Origin: Escherichia boydii
GTDB taxonomy: Bacteria; Pseudomonadota; Gammaproteobacteria; Enterobacterales; Enterobacteriaceae
Length of the DNA: 64,000 bases
NCBI GenBank assembly: GCA_041890495.1
Contig: CP169086.1
Coordinates: 1,736,001 to 1,800,000, forward strand
Direction of reading: 5' to 3'
The notes under the pieces were generated by a model. That model searched no databases. It was not told where the DNA came from and saw nothing but the letters and a program-made list of their open reading frames with translations. Position 1 is the first letter of the stretch, and each line of letters starts with the position of its first letter. Both the position numbers and the translations under genes were made by a program. Positions 28,307 through 37,561 of this stretch are shown here, piece after piece.

Positions 28307-28920
28307 GGGTTGAGTGACTTAAGCGTCACGTAGCCGCTCCAGACGCGCGTTGTGGTGGTCAGCCAGCACAGCGCGCCGAATACCCACGCGAAAAGCGTAA
28401 AGTGCGCCGGGAAGAGGCAGCACAGCACAAACAGCGCGATGGTCTCCGTCCCTTCCGTTAACCCGCCGATGTAATAAAACGACTTGTGCGCATAGCCGGG
28501 GTTGTCGATGTCGTGCTTCGCGGCCAGCGCCGCAAACGCCAGAAAACTGCTGCCGGTCCCGATAAACGCAAACAGCAGCCAGGCGGCCGCCAGCGCATTC
28601 TCTGCGGGAGCAGCGAGCGCAAAGCCAAACGGCACCAGGGCGTAGAACAGAAAGTCGAGCGCAATATCGAGAAATCCCCCCGCATCGGTCAGCCCTCTTC
28701 GGCGCGCCAGCGCCCCGTCCAGACCGTCCAGCAGACGGTTCAGCACGATGGCGACCAGCGCCGCCGGATACCAGCCGAGAGCCAGAAACGGCAGCGCCAG
28801 CACGCCGATGGCAAACCCGGTCAGGGTTAATCCGTCGGGCGTTATCCCCGGTCGGTCCAGCACGGAGACCAGACGATTCAGGACGGGTTTTATTCGTGGA
28901 TGGAGGTGGCGATCAAGCAT
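28303..28920 (-). CDS. ynjF: CDP-alcohol phosphatidyltransferase-family protein YnjF
   Basis: An inner-membrane protein of 205 residues starting MLDRHLHPRIKPVLNR. The CDP-alcohol phosphotransferase motif D-G-x2-A-R-x8-G-x3-D-x3-D is complete in DGALARRRGLTDAGGFLDIA and the following LD. The lipid product is not known. It is convergent with ynjE (stop codons overlap) and just downstream of the ynjA-like gene on the same strand. Confidence 0.88.
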   Translation of the reverse strand: MLDRHLHPRIKPVLNRLVSVLDRPGITPDGLTLTGFAIGVLALPFLALGWYPAALVAIVLNRLLDGLDGALARRRGLTDAGGFLDIALDFLFYALVPFGFALAAPAENALAAAWLLFAFIGTGSSFLAFAALAAKHDIDNPGYAHKSFYYIGGLTEGTETIALFVLCCLFPAHFTLFAWVFGALCWLTTTTRVWSGYVTLKSLNP

Positions 28921-29482
28921 GAGGCGTCTCGTTAAAGGTGGCGCACAGCCCCTGCGCCGGAATATCCAGCGCGGCGTTAAAGCGGGCAGAGAGATTCTGA
29001 AAGGCAATAAGCGCCGTCATCTCGGTGATGGCGTCATCCGTAAAGTGGCGCTTCAGCGCCGTTCTGATGGCCTCATCCGTCCGGGGCGGCGTGGCGGTCA
29101 CCGCCTCGGCGTAGGCCAGCGCCGCGCGCTCCTGCTCGGTGAACAAAGTGGAATTCTGCCAGTCGCTCACGGCCTGCACCTTATCCAGCGCCCCGCAGCG
29201 CTCGGCCAGCCGCAGGCTGTTGGCATCAATACAGAAAGCGCAGTGGCAGAGCTGGGACACCCGCGTCATGAGCAGCGAACGAAGCACGGGCGTCAGGCGC
29301 GCGCGACGACGCTCCAGAAAACCGACGAACAGCGCCACCAGCCAGAACAGACGCGGCATGCGCCCCCACCAGCGCGTGGGATTCAGCACGGCGCCAAAGT
29401 GCTTTTTCTGCATGACGGCAATCGGTTTAAGGCTGGCGGGAAGGGATTCGATAGGGGCAACCCAGGCGGTAGTCTCTTTCAC
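28913..29482 (-). CDS. ynjA: Carboxymuconolactone decarboxylase-family protein, YnjA-like
   Basis: An AhpD/CMD-like protein of about 189 residues. The redox motif C-x2-C is in LCHCAFCIDANSLRLAE, with the conserved NPTRWWGRMP before it and LSARFNAALDIPAQGLC near the end, all matching E. coli YnjA. I chose the GTG at 29482 behind CAGGAGAATCAG; an ATG at 29545 is also open. In K-12 ynjA precedes ynjB, so its place here between ynjF and nudG is a different arrangement. Confidence 0.8.
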   Translation of the reverse strand: MKETTAWVAPIESLPASLKPIAVMQKKHFGAVLNPTRWWGRMPRLFWLVALFVGFLERRRARLTPVLRSLLMTRVSQLCHCAFCIDANSLRLAERCGALDKVQAVSDWQNSTLFTEQERAALAYAEAVTATPPRTDEAIRTALKRHFTDDAITEMTALIAFQNLSARFNAALDIPAQGLCATFNETPHA

Positions 29483-29557
29483 CTGATTCTCCTGATAGCT
29501 GGACTCTGAGAAAGGGCACGATAATATGTCTTTTTTTGCCATCAATTATTGACGACC

Positions 29558-29974
29558 ATGCTGAAAACACTCGATGTCGTTGCCGCCATCATCGAAAAAG
29601 ACGACAAAATTTTACTGGCGCAGCGCCCTGCCCACGCCGACCAGCCGGGCATGTGGGAATTTGCAGGCGGCAAAGTCGAGGCGGGTGAAACCCAGCCCGA
29701 GGCGCTTATCCGCGAGCTGCGTGAAGAGTTAGGTATTGATGCGCTGCCTGCGCAGTACGTGGCCAGCCACCAGCGCGAAGTCTCACAGCGGTTAATCAAC
29801 CTGCACGCATGGCACGTTCCTGCGTTTAGCGGCGAGCTCACGGCGCACTACCACAGCGCGCTGGCGTGGTGTACGCCGGAAGAGGCGTTTGGCTACGCCT
29901 TAGCCCCCGCGGATATTCCGCTGCTGGAAGCGTTTATTGTTTTACGCGACGCCAGACCAGCGGGTTCGTGCTGA
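29558..29974 (+). CDS. nudG: CTP/oxidised nucleotide pyrophosphohydrolase NudG
   Basis: Nudix hydrolase acting on pyrimidine nucleotides such as 5-hydroxy-CTP, 138 residues. The Nudix box G-x5-E-x7-R-E-L-x-E-E-L-G-I is complete in GKVEAGETQPEALIRELREE and the following LGI. The ATG at 29558 gives MLKTLDVVAAIIEKDDKIL. The last 41 bases overlap the end of the convergent ynjH. Confidence 0.92.
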   Translation: MLKTLDVVAAIIEKDDKILLAQRPAHADQPGMWEFAGGKVEAGETQPEALIRELREELGIDALPAQYVASHQREVSQRLINLHAWHVPAFSGELTAHYHSALAWCTPEEAFGYALAPADIPLLEAFIVLRDARPAGSC

Positions 29975-30212
29975 TGGCGCGCTCGTCGCGCTGGCACTGC
30001 AATAGCACGCCTTCCGCCTTCACCACGGCCCCTTCCGAGTAGTTCTGATTCTGATAGATACAACACTGATTACAGGGTTGCACCGTTTGATTCTGGCCGC
30101 TGGAGCTAAACACTTCCGGCGGCACATTCACTTCCACATCCGGGCGAATGCGGTCAGCCTGCGCGGCTGCGGTAAAGATCGCACATAACGCGGCGAGTAT
30201 ATAACGGTTCAT
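29934..30212 (-). CDS. ynjH: DUF1496-family secreted protein YnjH
   Basis: A small protein of 92 residues with a signal peptide ending around AAAQAD. The mature part carries the characteristic QPCNQCCIYQNQNYSEGAVV and ends STNPLVWRRVKQ. The function is unknown. Three cysteines close together and one later suggest disulfides in the periplasm. The ATG at 30212 is preferred over an upstream GTG. Confidence 0.88.
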   Translation of the reverse strand: MNRYILAALCAIFTAAAQADRIRPDVEVNVPPEVFSSSGQNQTVQPCNQCCIYQNQNYSEGAVVKAEGVLLQCQRDERAISTNPLVWRRVKQ

Positions 30213-30441
30213 AGACACATCTTCCTGTTGTTCCCTTGATAATGACTATAACGGTAAACCGGCGCGGAACCTTTAATATATCTCGTCATCGCTTTTAGTT
30301 ATGACGACCGCCCTCTCATTAATTTCGCTTTCGCCCTAAATTTCTGCTTGCCAGACAAAGCTGTACGGGTGGTATAGTCAAAAAAACAACACAAAACGCA
30401 TAAGTCATATACAAACATTATTATAAGAGGTTCTTATATCT

Positions 30442-31785
30442 ATGGATCAGACACGCTCTCTGGAAAGTTTCCTTGCCCGTGTTCAGCAGCGCGACCCGCA
30501 CCAGAGCGAGTTCGCGCAGGCCGTGCGTGAAGTGATGACCACCCTGTGGCCCTTCCTTGAACAAAACCCGCGCTATCGCCAGATGTCGCTGCTTGAACGC
30601 CTTGTCGAGCCAGAGCGCGTGATCCAGTTCCGCGTGACGTGGGTTGACGATCGCAATCAGGTGCAGGTCAACCGCGCGTGGCGCGTACAGTTTAACTCGG
30701 CCATCGGTCCGTTTAAGGGCGGCATGCGTTTCCATCCGTCCGTGAACCTGTCGATTCTGAAATTCCTCGGCTTCGAGCAGACCTTTAAAAATGCGCTGAC
30801 CACGCTGCCGATGGGCGGCGGGAAAGGCGGCAGCGATTTCGACCCGAAAGGCAAAAGCGAAGGCGAAGTGATGCGTTTCTGCCAGGCGCTGATGACCGAA
30901 CTCTATCGCCATCTTGGTCCCGACACCGACGTTCCTGCCGGTGATATCGGCGTCGGCGGACGCGAAGTGGGCTTTATGGCCGGGATGATGAAAAAACTCT
31001 CCAACAACAGCGCCTGCGTCTTTACCGGAAAGGGGCTGTCGTTTGGCGGGAGCCTGATCCGCCCTGAAGCAACCGGGTACGGCCTGGTTTACTTCACCGA
31101 GGCCATGCTCAAGCGTCACGGTTTAGGCTTTGAAGGCATGCGCGTCGCGGTGTCCGGCTCCGGTAACGTGGCGCAGTACGCGATTGAGAAAGCGATGCAG
31201 TTTGGCGCTCGAGTGGTCACCGCCTCTGACTCCAGCGGAACGGTGGTGGATGAAGCGGGCTTCACGGCAGAGAAGCTGGCGCGCCTGTGTGAAATTAAAG
31301 CCAGCCGCGATGGACGCGTGGCGGATTACGCCCGGGAGTTAGGCCTGACCTACCTGGAAGGGAAACAGCCGTGGGGCGTGCCGGTGGATATCGCCCTGCC
31401 GTGCGCCACCCAGAATGAGCTGGACGTGGACGCCGCGCGTACGCTGATTAGCAATGGCGTGAAGGCGGTAGCCGAAGGGGCGAATATGCCGACTACCATC
31501 GACGCGACGGATCTGTTCCTGGAAGCGGGCGTACTGTTTGCACCGGGCAAGGCCGCTAACGCGGGCGGCGTGGCAACCTCCGGCCTGGAGATGGCGCAAA
31601 ACGCCGCGCGTCTCGGCTGGAAGGCGGAAAAAGTGGATGCTCGTCTGCACCACATCATGCTGGATATCCACCACGCATGCGTGGAGTACGGCGGCGAGGC
31701 GTCGCAAACCAACTACGTGCGCGGCGCGAATATCGCCGGGTTCGTGAAGGTGGCGGATGCGATGATTGGGCAGGGTGTGATTTAA
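30442..31785 (+). CDS. gdhA: NADP-specific glutamate dehydrogenase GdhA
   Basis: Reductive amination of 2-oxoglutarate with ammonia to glutamate; 447 residues, the E. coli length. The catalytic lysine region PMGGGKGGSDFDPKGKS and the coenzyme fold VSGSGNVAQYAIEK are intact. It is preceded by 229 bases with no gene, which should hold the promoter, and followed by a repeat. It is Enterobacter-like relative to K-12. Confidence 0.97.
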   Translation: MDQTRSLESFLARVQQRDPHQSEFAQAVREVMTTLWPFLEQNPRYRQMSLLERLVEPERVIQFRVTWVDDRNQVQVNRAWRVQFNSAIGPFKGGMRFHPSVNLSILKFLGFEQTFKNALTTLPMGGGKGGSDFDPKGKSEGEVMRFCQALMTELYRHLGPDTDVPAGDIGVGGREVGFMAGMMKKLSNNSACVFTGKGLSFGGSLIRPEATGYGLVYFTEAMLKRHGLGFEGMRVAVSGSGNVAQYAIEKAMQFGARVVTASDSSGTVVDEAGFTAEKLARLCEIKASRDGRVADYARELGLTYLEGKQPWGVPVDIALPCATQNELDVDAARTLISNGVKAVAEGANMPTTIDATDLFLEAGVLFAPGKAANAGGVATSGLEMAQNAARLGWKAEKVDARLHHIMLDIHHACVEYGGEASQTNYVRGANIAGFVKVADAMIGQGVI

Positions 31786-31795
31786 GGTTTATATC

Positions 31796-31848
31796 GTGCG
31801 GCCGGGTGTCCTCACACCGGCCCTCTCCCACAGGGAGAGGGAGAAAAC
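31796..31848 (+). repeat. REP-like palindromic repeat after gdhA
   Basis: GTGCGGCCGGGTGTCCTCAC followed by CCCTCTCCCACAGGGAGAGGG: a third, variant member of the family found after katE and nadE, here without the terminator hairpin. Confidence 0.75.
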
Positions 31849-31856
31849 GGGGCTAA

Positions 31857-33764
31857 TCAGGCCGCGCTCTTCTTCTTTTTAAACGGTTTCTTCGCGCCGC
31901 TACCGGGTGCAACCATCCCTCTGAACGTTTTCACCGGCGTGCTGCGCGCCTGATCAATAAGCTGATATAGCGTCCCCACCAGCGGCTGCATAAAGTCCTG
32001 ATAGCGACACTGCTTTTCGCTGATTTGCGTCAGCACCGATTCCCAGTGCGCGGTCATGTCCGGTCGCGTCGCCATCTCCGGCAGCGAATGGAATAGCGCT
32101 TTTCCGGCGTCGGTGGAGTGGATATAGCGCCCTTTTTTGGTCAGGAAACCACGCTTGAACAACAGTTCAATAATCCCGGCACGCGTTGCCTCTGTCCCCA
32201 GACCATCGGTCGCACGGAGGATCTTTTTCAGATCTTTATCCTGCACAAAGCGCGCGATCCCGGTCATCGCCGAAAGCAGTGTTGCATCGGTAAAATGGCG
32301 CGGCGGCTGGGTTTGCCGCTCTACCACTTCACCTTTTTCACACAGCAACTCATCGCCTTTCGCCACCACAGGCAGTGGCGTGCCGTCGTTTTCTTCATCG
32401 CGCTCTTTGCTGCCTAACAGCGTGCGCCAGCCTGCTTCAGCAAGAAAACGCGCTTTAGCGACAAATTTGCCTTTGGCAATATCCAGTTCGATAACACACT
32501 TGCGGAACACCGCATCCGGGCAGAATTGCATCAGATACTGACGGGCAATCAGGTTATAGACCTTCGCTTCGTTCTCCGTCAGGTTGATCGCAGAACTCCG
32601 TGCGGTCGGAATGATGGCGTGGTGCGCATCGACCTTTTTGTCATCCCAACAGCGGTTGCGTATATCTGGATCTACCACTGGCTGCGGCAACAGATCCGGT
32701 GCATGAACACTGATGGCATTCATCACCGCGTGGCGTCCGGCAAAATGTTCTTCTGGCAAATAGCGACAATCAGAACGCGGATAAGTGATTAGCTTGTGCG
32801 TTTCGTACAGTTTCTGGCAGATATCAAGCACGTTCTGCGCACTCAGACCAAAACGTTTTGCCGCTTCAATCTGCAACGCTGAAAGCGAAAAAGGCAGCGG
32901 CGCGGATTCTGATTCCCGTTTATCGTTATAGCTGGTGACAATAGCCGGTTGACCACTAATGCGGTTAACCACATGCTCCGCCAGTGGACGATGTAACAAG
33001 CGCCCTTCTTCATCCTGGTACGGTTCACACGCTTCGCTCGGTTGCCAGATAGCGGTAAACCGCTCATCGGCAGGTGTCACGATATGTGCTTTGACTTCAA
33101 AGAAGTCTTTCGCCACGAAGTTTTCAATCTCTTCATCGCGGCGCACCACCAGCCCAAGCACGGGCGTCTGCACGCGTCCCACGGAAAGTACGCCCTGATA
33201 ACCGGCATTGCGACCGAGAATGGTATACGCACGGGTCATATTGATGCCGTACAGCCAGTCGGCACGCGCTCGCGCCAGCGCAGAAACGCACAGCGGTACA
33301 AACTCACTGTTGGAACGAAGACGGTCGATCGCCCGCTCAACCGCCTGCGGGTTCAGGTCGTTTATCAAGCAACGCTGTACCTGCTGGCGCTTTTCCGGTG
33401 CCAGTTGCAGATAGTCCAGCACTTCATCCACCAGCAATTGCCCTTCACGATCCGGGTCCCCGGCGTGAACGATTTCGCTGGCTTCATGCAGGAACCGTTT
33501 GATGACGTTAAGTTGTTTGGTCACGGAGGGTCGGGGCTGTAATTGCCACTTTTCCGGGACAATCGGCAAATCCGCAAGATTCCAGCGCGCATAGCGGCTG
33601 TCGTAGGCGTCTGGCTGCGCCTGCTCAAGCAGGTGACCGATACACCAGGTCACCACCTGACCATTACCGCACTCGATAAAGCCATCGCCTTTCCGGTGCG
33701 GTTTGGGCAGGACATCAGCAATGGCGCGCGCCAGACTCGGTTTTTCGGCAATAAACAACCGCAT
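31857..33764 (-). CDS. topB: DNA topoisomerase III TopB
   Basis: Type IA topoisomerase, 635 residues, decatenating DNA. The Toprim domain starts MRLFIAEKPSLARAIADVLP with HAGDPDREGQ carrying the acidic triad. The nucleophilic tyrosine is in LITYPRSDCRYLP. It looks identical to K-12 up to about residue 590 (TLYQLIDQA); the remaining tail is different and shorter (E. coli has 653 residues), ending in the basic KKPFKKKKSAA. The switch lies near base 31.98 kb. It is four bases downstream of selD. Confidence 0.96.
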   Translation of the reverse strand: MRLFIAEKPSLARAIADVLPKPHRKGDGFIECGNGQVVTWCIGHLLEQAQPDAYDSRYARWNLADLPIVPEKWQLQPRPSVTKQLNVIKRFLHEASEIVHAGDPDREGQLLVDEVLDYLQLAPEKRQQVQRCLINDLNPQAVERAIDRLRSNSEFVPLCVSALARARADWLYGINMTRAYTILGRNAGYQGVLSVGRVQTPVLGLVVRRDEEIENFVAKDFFEVKAHIVTPADERFTAIWQPSEACEPYQDEEGRLLHRPLAEHVVNRISGQPAIVTSYNDKRESESAPLPFSLSALQIEAAKRFGLSAQNVLDICQKLYETHKLITYPRSDCRYLPEEHFAGRHAVMNAISVHAPDLLPQPVVDPDIRNRCWDDKKVDAHHAIIPTARSSAINLTENEAKVYNLIARQYLMQFCPDAVFRKCVIELDIAKGKFVAKARFLAEAGWRTLLGSKERDEENDGTPLPVVAKGDELLCEKGEVVERQTQPPRHFTDATLLSAMTGIARFVQDKDLKKILRATDGLGTEATRAGIIELLFKRGFLTKKGRYIHSTDAGKALFHSLPEMATRPDMTAHWESVLTQISEKQCRYQDFMQPLVGTLYQLIDQARSTPVKTFRGMVAPGSGAKKPFKKKKSAA

Positions 33765-33768
33765 TGAA

Positions 33769-34812
33769 TTAACGAATCTCAACCATGGCACGACCGCCGC
33801 GCGCTGGCACCAGTTCGCCAATTGCCGTCAGTTCAATGCCAAACTCGGCGGCTGTAGCTTTGACCTCATTTTCTGCTTCCGGCATGACCGCCAGCAGCAA
33901 ACCGCCAGAAGTTTGCGGATCACACAGCAGATCGCGCACTTCACGCGGCATTTCACCCATCAGATGACCGTAGCTGGCAAAGTTACGTTCAGTGCCGCCA
34001 GGTACTGCGCCCAACTTAATGTACTCTTCAACACCGGGGAGTTTCGGGATCGCTTCATAGTCGACGCGTGCCTGCACACCAGCCCCCTGACACATTTCGC
34101 TCAAGTGGCCCAGCAGACCAAAGCCCGTAACGTCGGTCATCGCTTTTACGCCTTCGATGTTGGCAAAGGACGCGCCTGCGATGTTCATCCGGCACATCAC
34201 TTCCGTCGCCAGTCCCTGATGTTCTGGTTTCAACAGTGATTTTTTCTCAGCCGTGGTAAGAACGCCGATCCCCAGCGGTTTCGTCAGGAACAGTTTGCAT
34301 CCGGCTTGTGCGGTACTGTTTTTCTTCACCCGCTCGGTCGGTACGATCCCCGTTACCGCCAGACCAAAAATCGGCTCCGGCGCATCGATGGAGTGACCGC
34401 CAGCCAGCGCAATACCCGCCTGACGACATGCATAGCGTCCACCTTCGGTCACTTCGCGGGCAATTTCTGGGGAAAGTTTGTTAATCGGCCAGCCGAGGAT
34501 CGCAATCGCCATAATCGGTTTGCCCCCCATCGCGAAGATATCGCTGATGGCGTTAGTCGCCGCAATGCGGCCAAAATCGAAAGGATTATCAACGATCGGC
34601 ATAAAGAAGTCGGTGGTACTGATAACGCTGGTGCCATTGCCCAGATCGTACACCGCCGCATCGTCGCGGGTTTCATTACCCACAAGCAAATTCGGATCAA
34701 CAAACTTCGCCTGCTCACTATGCAGGATGGTTTCCAACACTTTTGGGGAAATTTTACAGCCGCAACCAGCTCCGTGGCTGTATTGGGTCAAACGAATCGA
34801 GTTCTCGCTCAT
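33769..34812 (-). CDS. selD: Selenophosphate synthetase SelD
   Basis: Makes selenophosphate from selenide and ATP for selenocysteine and selenouridine synthesis. 347 residues, with Cys17 and Lys20 in GAGCGCKIS. The residue at 17 is an ordinary cysteine, not selenocysteine. The protein appears identical to K-12. The ATG at 34812 follows CAGGAGATGTCC. Confidence 0.97.
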   Translation of the reverse strand: MSENSIRLTQYSHGAGCGCKISPKVLETILHSEQAKFVDPNLLVGNETRDDAAVYDLGNGTSVISTTDFFMPIVDNPFDFGRIAATNAISDIFAMGGKPIMAIAILGWPINKLSPEIAREVTEGGRYACRQAGIALAGGHSIDAPEPIFGLAVTGIVPTERVKKNSTAQAGCKLFLTKPLGIGVLTTAEKKSLLKPEHQGLATEVMCRMNIAGASFANIEGVKAMTDVTGFGLLGHLSEMCQGAGVQARVDYEAIPKLPGVEEYIKLGAVPGGTERNFASYGHLMGEMPREVRDLLCDPQTSGGLLLAVMPEAENEVKATAAEFGIELTAIGELVPARGGRAMVEIR

Positions 34813-34928
34813 GGACATCTCCTGTCAATGCAATCCGGGTATGGTAACCCTCATTCCGTGAAGTGATAAGTGAGAGTGTCTGAATTCCTGCGCCTTTGCT
34901 CACAATCCAGACAGTTTCGCGACAATTA

Positions 34929-35480
34929 TCAGAAATAAGTTACAAACGGCGTCGGGTCCGGGACGTTAATCGACGTAGATGCTTTCAGCTGCGGCGTACC
35001 GAGGTAGAGAAAACCGACAATTTTATCCTGCTCACGGCAACCGAATGCTTCACGCACTACCGGACTTTCAGTTAATGCGCCACTGCGCCAGATGCCGCCA
35101 AACCCCTGGGCAACTGCTGCCATTTGCATCGCCATGACCGCGCATCCGGCAGACATTTCCTGTTCCCAGCGCGGGACTTTATGATTCTCTTCGCATTTCG
35201 CCACCACCGTGATGATGAGCGGTGCGCGGAACGGCGCATTACGGGCTTTGTCGATAGCTTTGTCATCACTACCGGCAGCAATCGCCCCCTGTTCCAGTAC
35301 GGCGCTGAAACGCTCGCGCCCTTCCCCTTCAATCACAAAAAAATGCCACGGTTGCATGGACTTATGGTCCGGCGCACGCATACCCGCACGCAGGATGTTT
35401 TGCAGTTGTTCACCCGTTGGCGCGGGTTCAGCCAAGCGGGAGGCGCTACGGCGATTGATCAATAGTTCGAGTGCATCCAT
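34929..35480 (-). CDS. ydjA: FMN-dependent nitroreductase-family protein YdjA
   Basis: A small nitroreductase-fold oxidoreductase of 183 residues; the physiological substrate is unknown. The FMN-binding N-terminus INRRSASRLAEPAP and the MQPWHFFVI motif are present, and the end is DPTPFVTYF. It appears identical to K-12. It is divergent from sppA. Confidence 0.95.
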   Translation of the reverse strand: MDALELLINRRSASRLAEPAPTGEQLQNILRAGMRAPDHKSMQPWHFFVIEGEGRERFSAVLEQGAIAAGSDDKAIDKARNAPFRAPLIITVVAKCEENHKVPRWEQEMSAGCAVMAMQMAAVAQGFGGIWRSGALTESPVVREAFGCREQDKIVGFLYLGTPQLKASTSINVPDPTPFVTYF

Positions 35481-35640
35481 TTGATTAACTCCTGTCGTGA
35501 TATTTATTCACAAAATTAACACGAGAGTGGATTTTGTTACAGCACAGTCCGCAATTCCTGCTGACAAGTACCGGTTGGGTCATTACGATAACCACATCTA
35601 TTGCGCCTGTGACAGGTGTGACCTTAAGTTGGGAGAATAC

Positions 35641-37498
35641 ATGCGAACCCTTTGGCGATTTATTGCCGGATTTTTTAAATGGACGTGGCGTCTGCTGAAT
35701 TTCGTCCGTGAAATGGTACTTAACCTGTTCTTTATTTTCCTCGTACTGGTTGGTGTGGGGATTTGGATGCAGGTCAGTGGTGGTGATTCGAAAGAAACGG
35801 CCAGTCGTGGCGCACTGCTGCTGGACATTTCTGGTGTGATCGTCGATAAACCCGACAGTTCTCAGCGGTTTAGTAAATTAAGCCGCCAGCTGCTTGGTGC
35901 CAGTTCCGATCGTCTGCAGGAAAACTCACTGTTTGATATCGTCAACACTATTCGCCAGGCGAAGGACGACCGCAATATCACCGGTATTGTGATGGATCTG
36001 AAAAACTTCGCAGGCGGCGACCAACCGTCTATGCAGTACATCGGCAAAGCTCTGAAAGAGTTTCGTGACAGCGGGAAACCGGTTTATGCCGTTGGCGAGA
36101 ACTACAGCCAGGGGCAATATTATCTCGCCAGTTTCGCCAATAAAATTTGGCTGTTTCCGCAAGGCGTGGTTGATCTGCACGGCTTTGCCACCAACGGTCT
36201 GTACTACAAATCGTTGCTGGATAAGCTGAAAGTTTCCACCCATGTGTTCCGCGTGGGTACGTATAAATCTGCCGTTGAACCGTTTATTCGTGATGATATG
36301 TCACCGGCAGCCCGCGAAGCTGACAGCCGCTGGATTGGTGAGCTGTGGCAAAACTATCTGAATACTGTTGCCGCTAACCGGCAGATCCCTGCTGAGCAGG
36401 TATTCCCTGGCGCGCAAGGGGTTGCTTGAGGGTTTAACCAAAACCGGTGGCGATACCGCGAAATATGCACTGGAAAACAAGCTGGTCGATGCACTGGCAT
36501 CGAGTGCGGAAATCGAAAAAGCACTGACCAAAGAATTCGGCTGGAGTAAGACTGATAAAAATTATCGCGCCATCAGTTATTACGATTACGCATTGAAAAC
36601 GCCGGCAGATACCGGTGACAGCATCGGTGTCGTCTTTGCTAATGGCGCAATTATGGATGGCGAGGAAACTCAGGGGAATGTTGGCGGTGATACCACTGCG
36701 GCACAAATCCGCGACGCTCGCCTTGACCCGAAAGTGAAAGCGATTGTCCTGCGTGTTAATAGCCCAGGCGGCAGCGTTACCGCGTCTGAAGTGATTCGCG
36801 CTGAACTGGCAGCAGCCCGGGCAGCGGGTAAGCCTGTGGTTGTATCGATGGGCGGCATGGCGGCATCTGGTGGTTACTGGATTTCCACGCCAGCTAATTA
36901 CATTGTGGCTAACCCCAGCACCCTGACCGGTTCTATCGGTATCTTCGGCGTGATCACCACCGTAGAAAATAGTCTGGATTCGATTGGTGTTCATACCGAT
37001 GGTGTCTCAACTTCACCGCTGGCAGATGTTTCTATCACCAGGGCACTGCCGCCGGAAGCACAGCAGATGATGCAGTTAAGCATTGAGAATGGCTATAAAC
37101 GCTTTATCACGCTGGTTGCTGATGCGCGTCATTCGACGCCGGAGCAGATTGATAAAATCGCCCAGGGCCACGTCTGGACCGGTCAGGATGCAAAAGCTAA
37201 CGGGCTGGTGGACAGCCTGGGTGACTTCGATGACGCGGTGAAGAAAGCCGCCGAACTGGCGAAGCTGAAGCAGTGGCATATCGAGTATTACCAGGACGAG
37301 CCTTCGTTCTTCGATATGGTCATGGACAGCATGTCCGGCTCGGTACGCGCCATGCTGCCGGAGGCGATGCAGGCTTACCTGCCTGCGCCGGTCGCCACGG
37401 CAGCGAAAGCGATGAAGGCGGAAAGCGATAAGCTTGCGGCCTTTAACGATCCACAGAGTCGTTACGCGTTTTGCCTGACCTGCGCGAACGTCCGTTAA
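35641..37498 (+). pseudogene. sppA: Signal peptide peptidase SppA (protease IV), frameshifted
   Basis: Inner-membrane serine protease that degrades cleaved signal peptides. There is a membrane anchor near residues 28-45, the general-base Lys209 in VGTYKSAVEP (codon at 36265) and the nucleophile Ser409 in MAASGGYW (codon at 36866). A run of four G at 36418-36421, where the family has three, shifts the frame so the first part stops at 36429 after GAQGVA. Without it the protein has 618 residues, exactly E. coli. Residues up to about 520 are K-12-like, the rest diverged. Confidence 0.92.
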
Positions 37499-37504
37499 AA
37501 ACCG

Positions 37505-37536
37505 TCCCCTCTTCCCACGAAGAGGGGATTTTTTTC
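37505..37536 (+). terminator. Terminator of sppA
   Basis: Stem TCCCCTCTT / AAGAGGGGA (37505-37528) followed by a run of T, just after the sppA stop. Confidence 0.9.
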
Positions 37537-37561
37537 TTTTGAAGAACAAGAACTCACTACC

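Noticed and set aside
33769..34812. Selenocysteine at SelD position 17
   Set aside because: The codon is an ordinary cysteine codon, as in E. coli SelD; no in-frame TGA or SECIS-like hairpin is needed.
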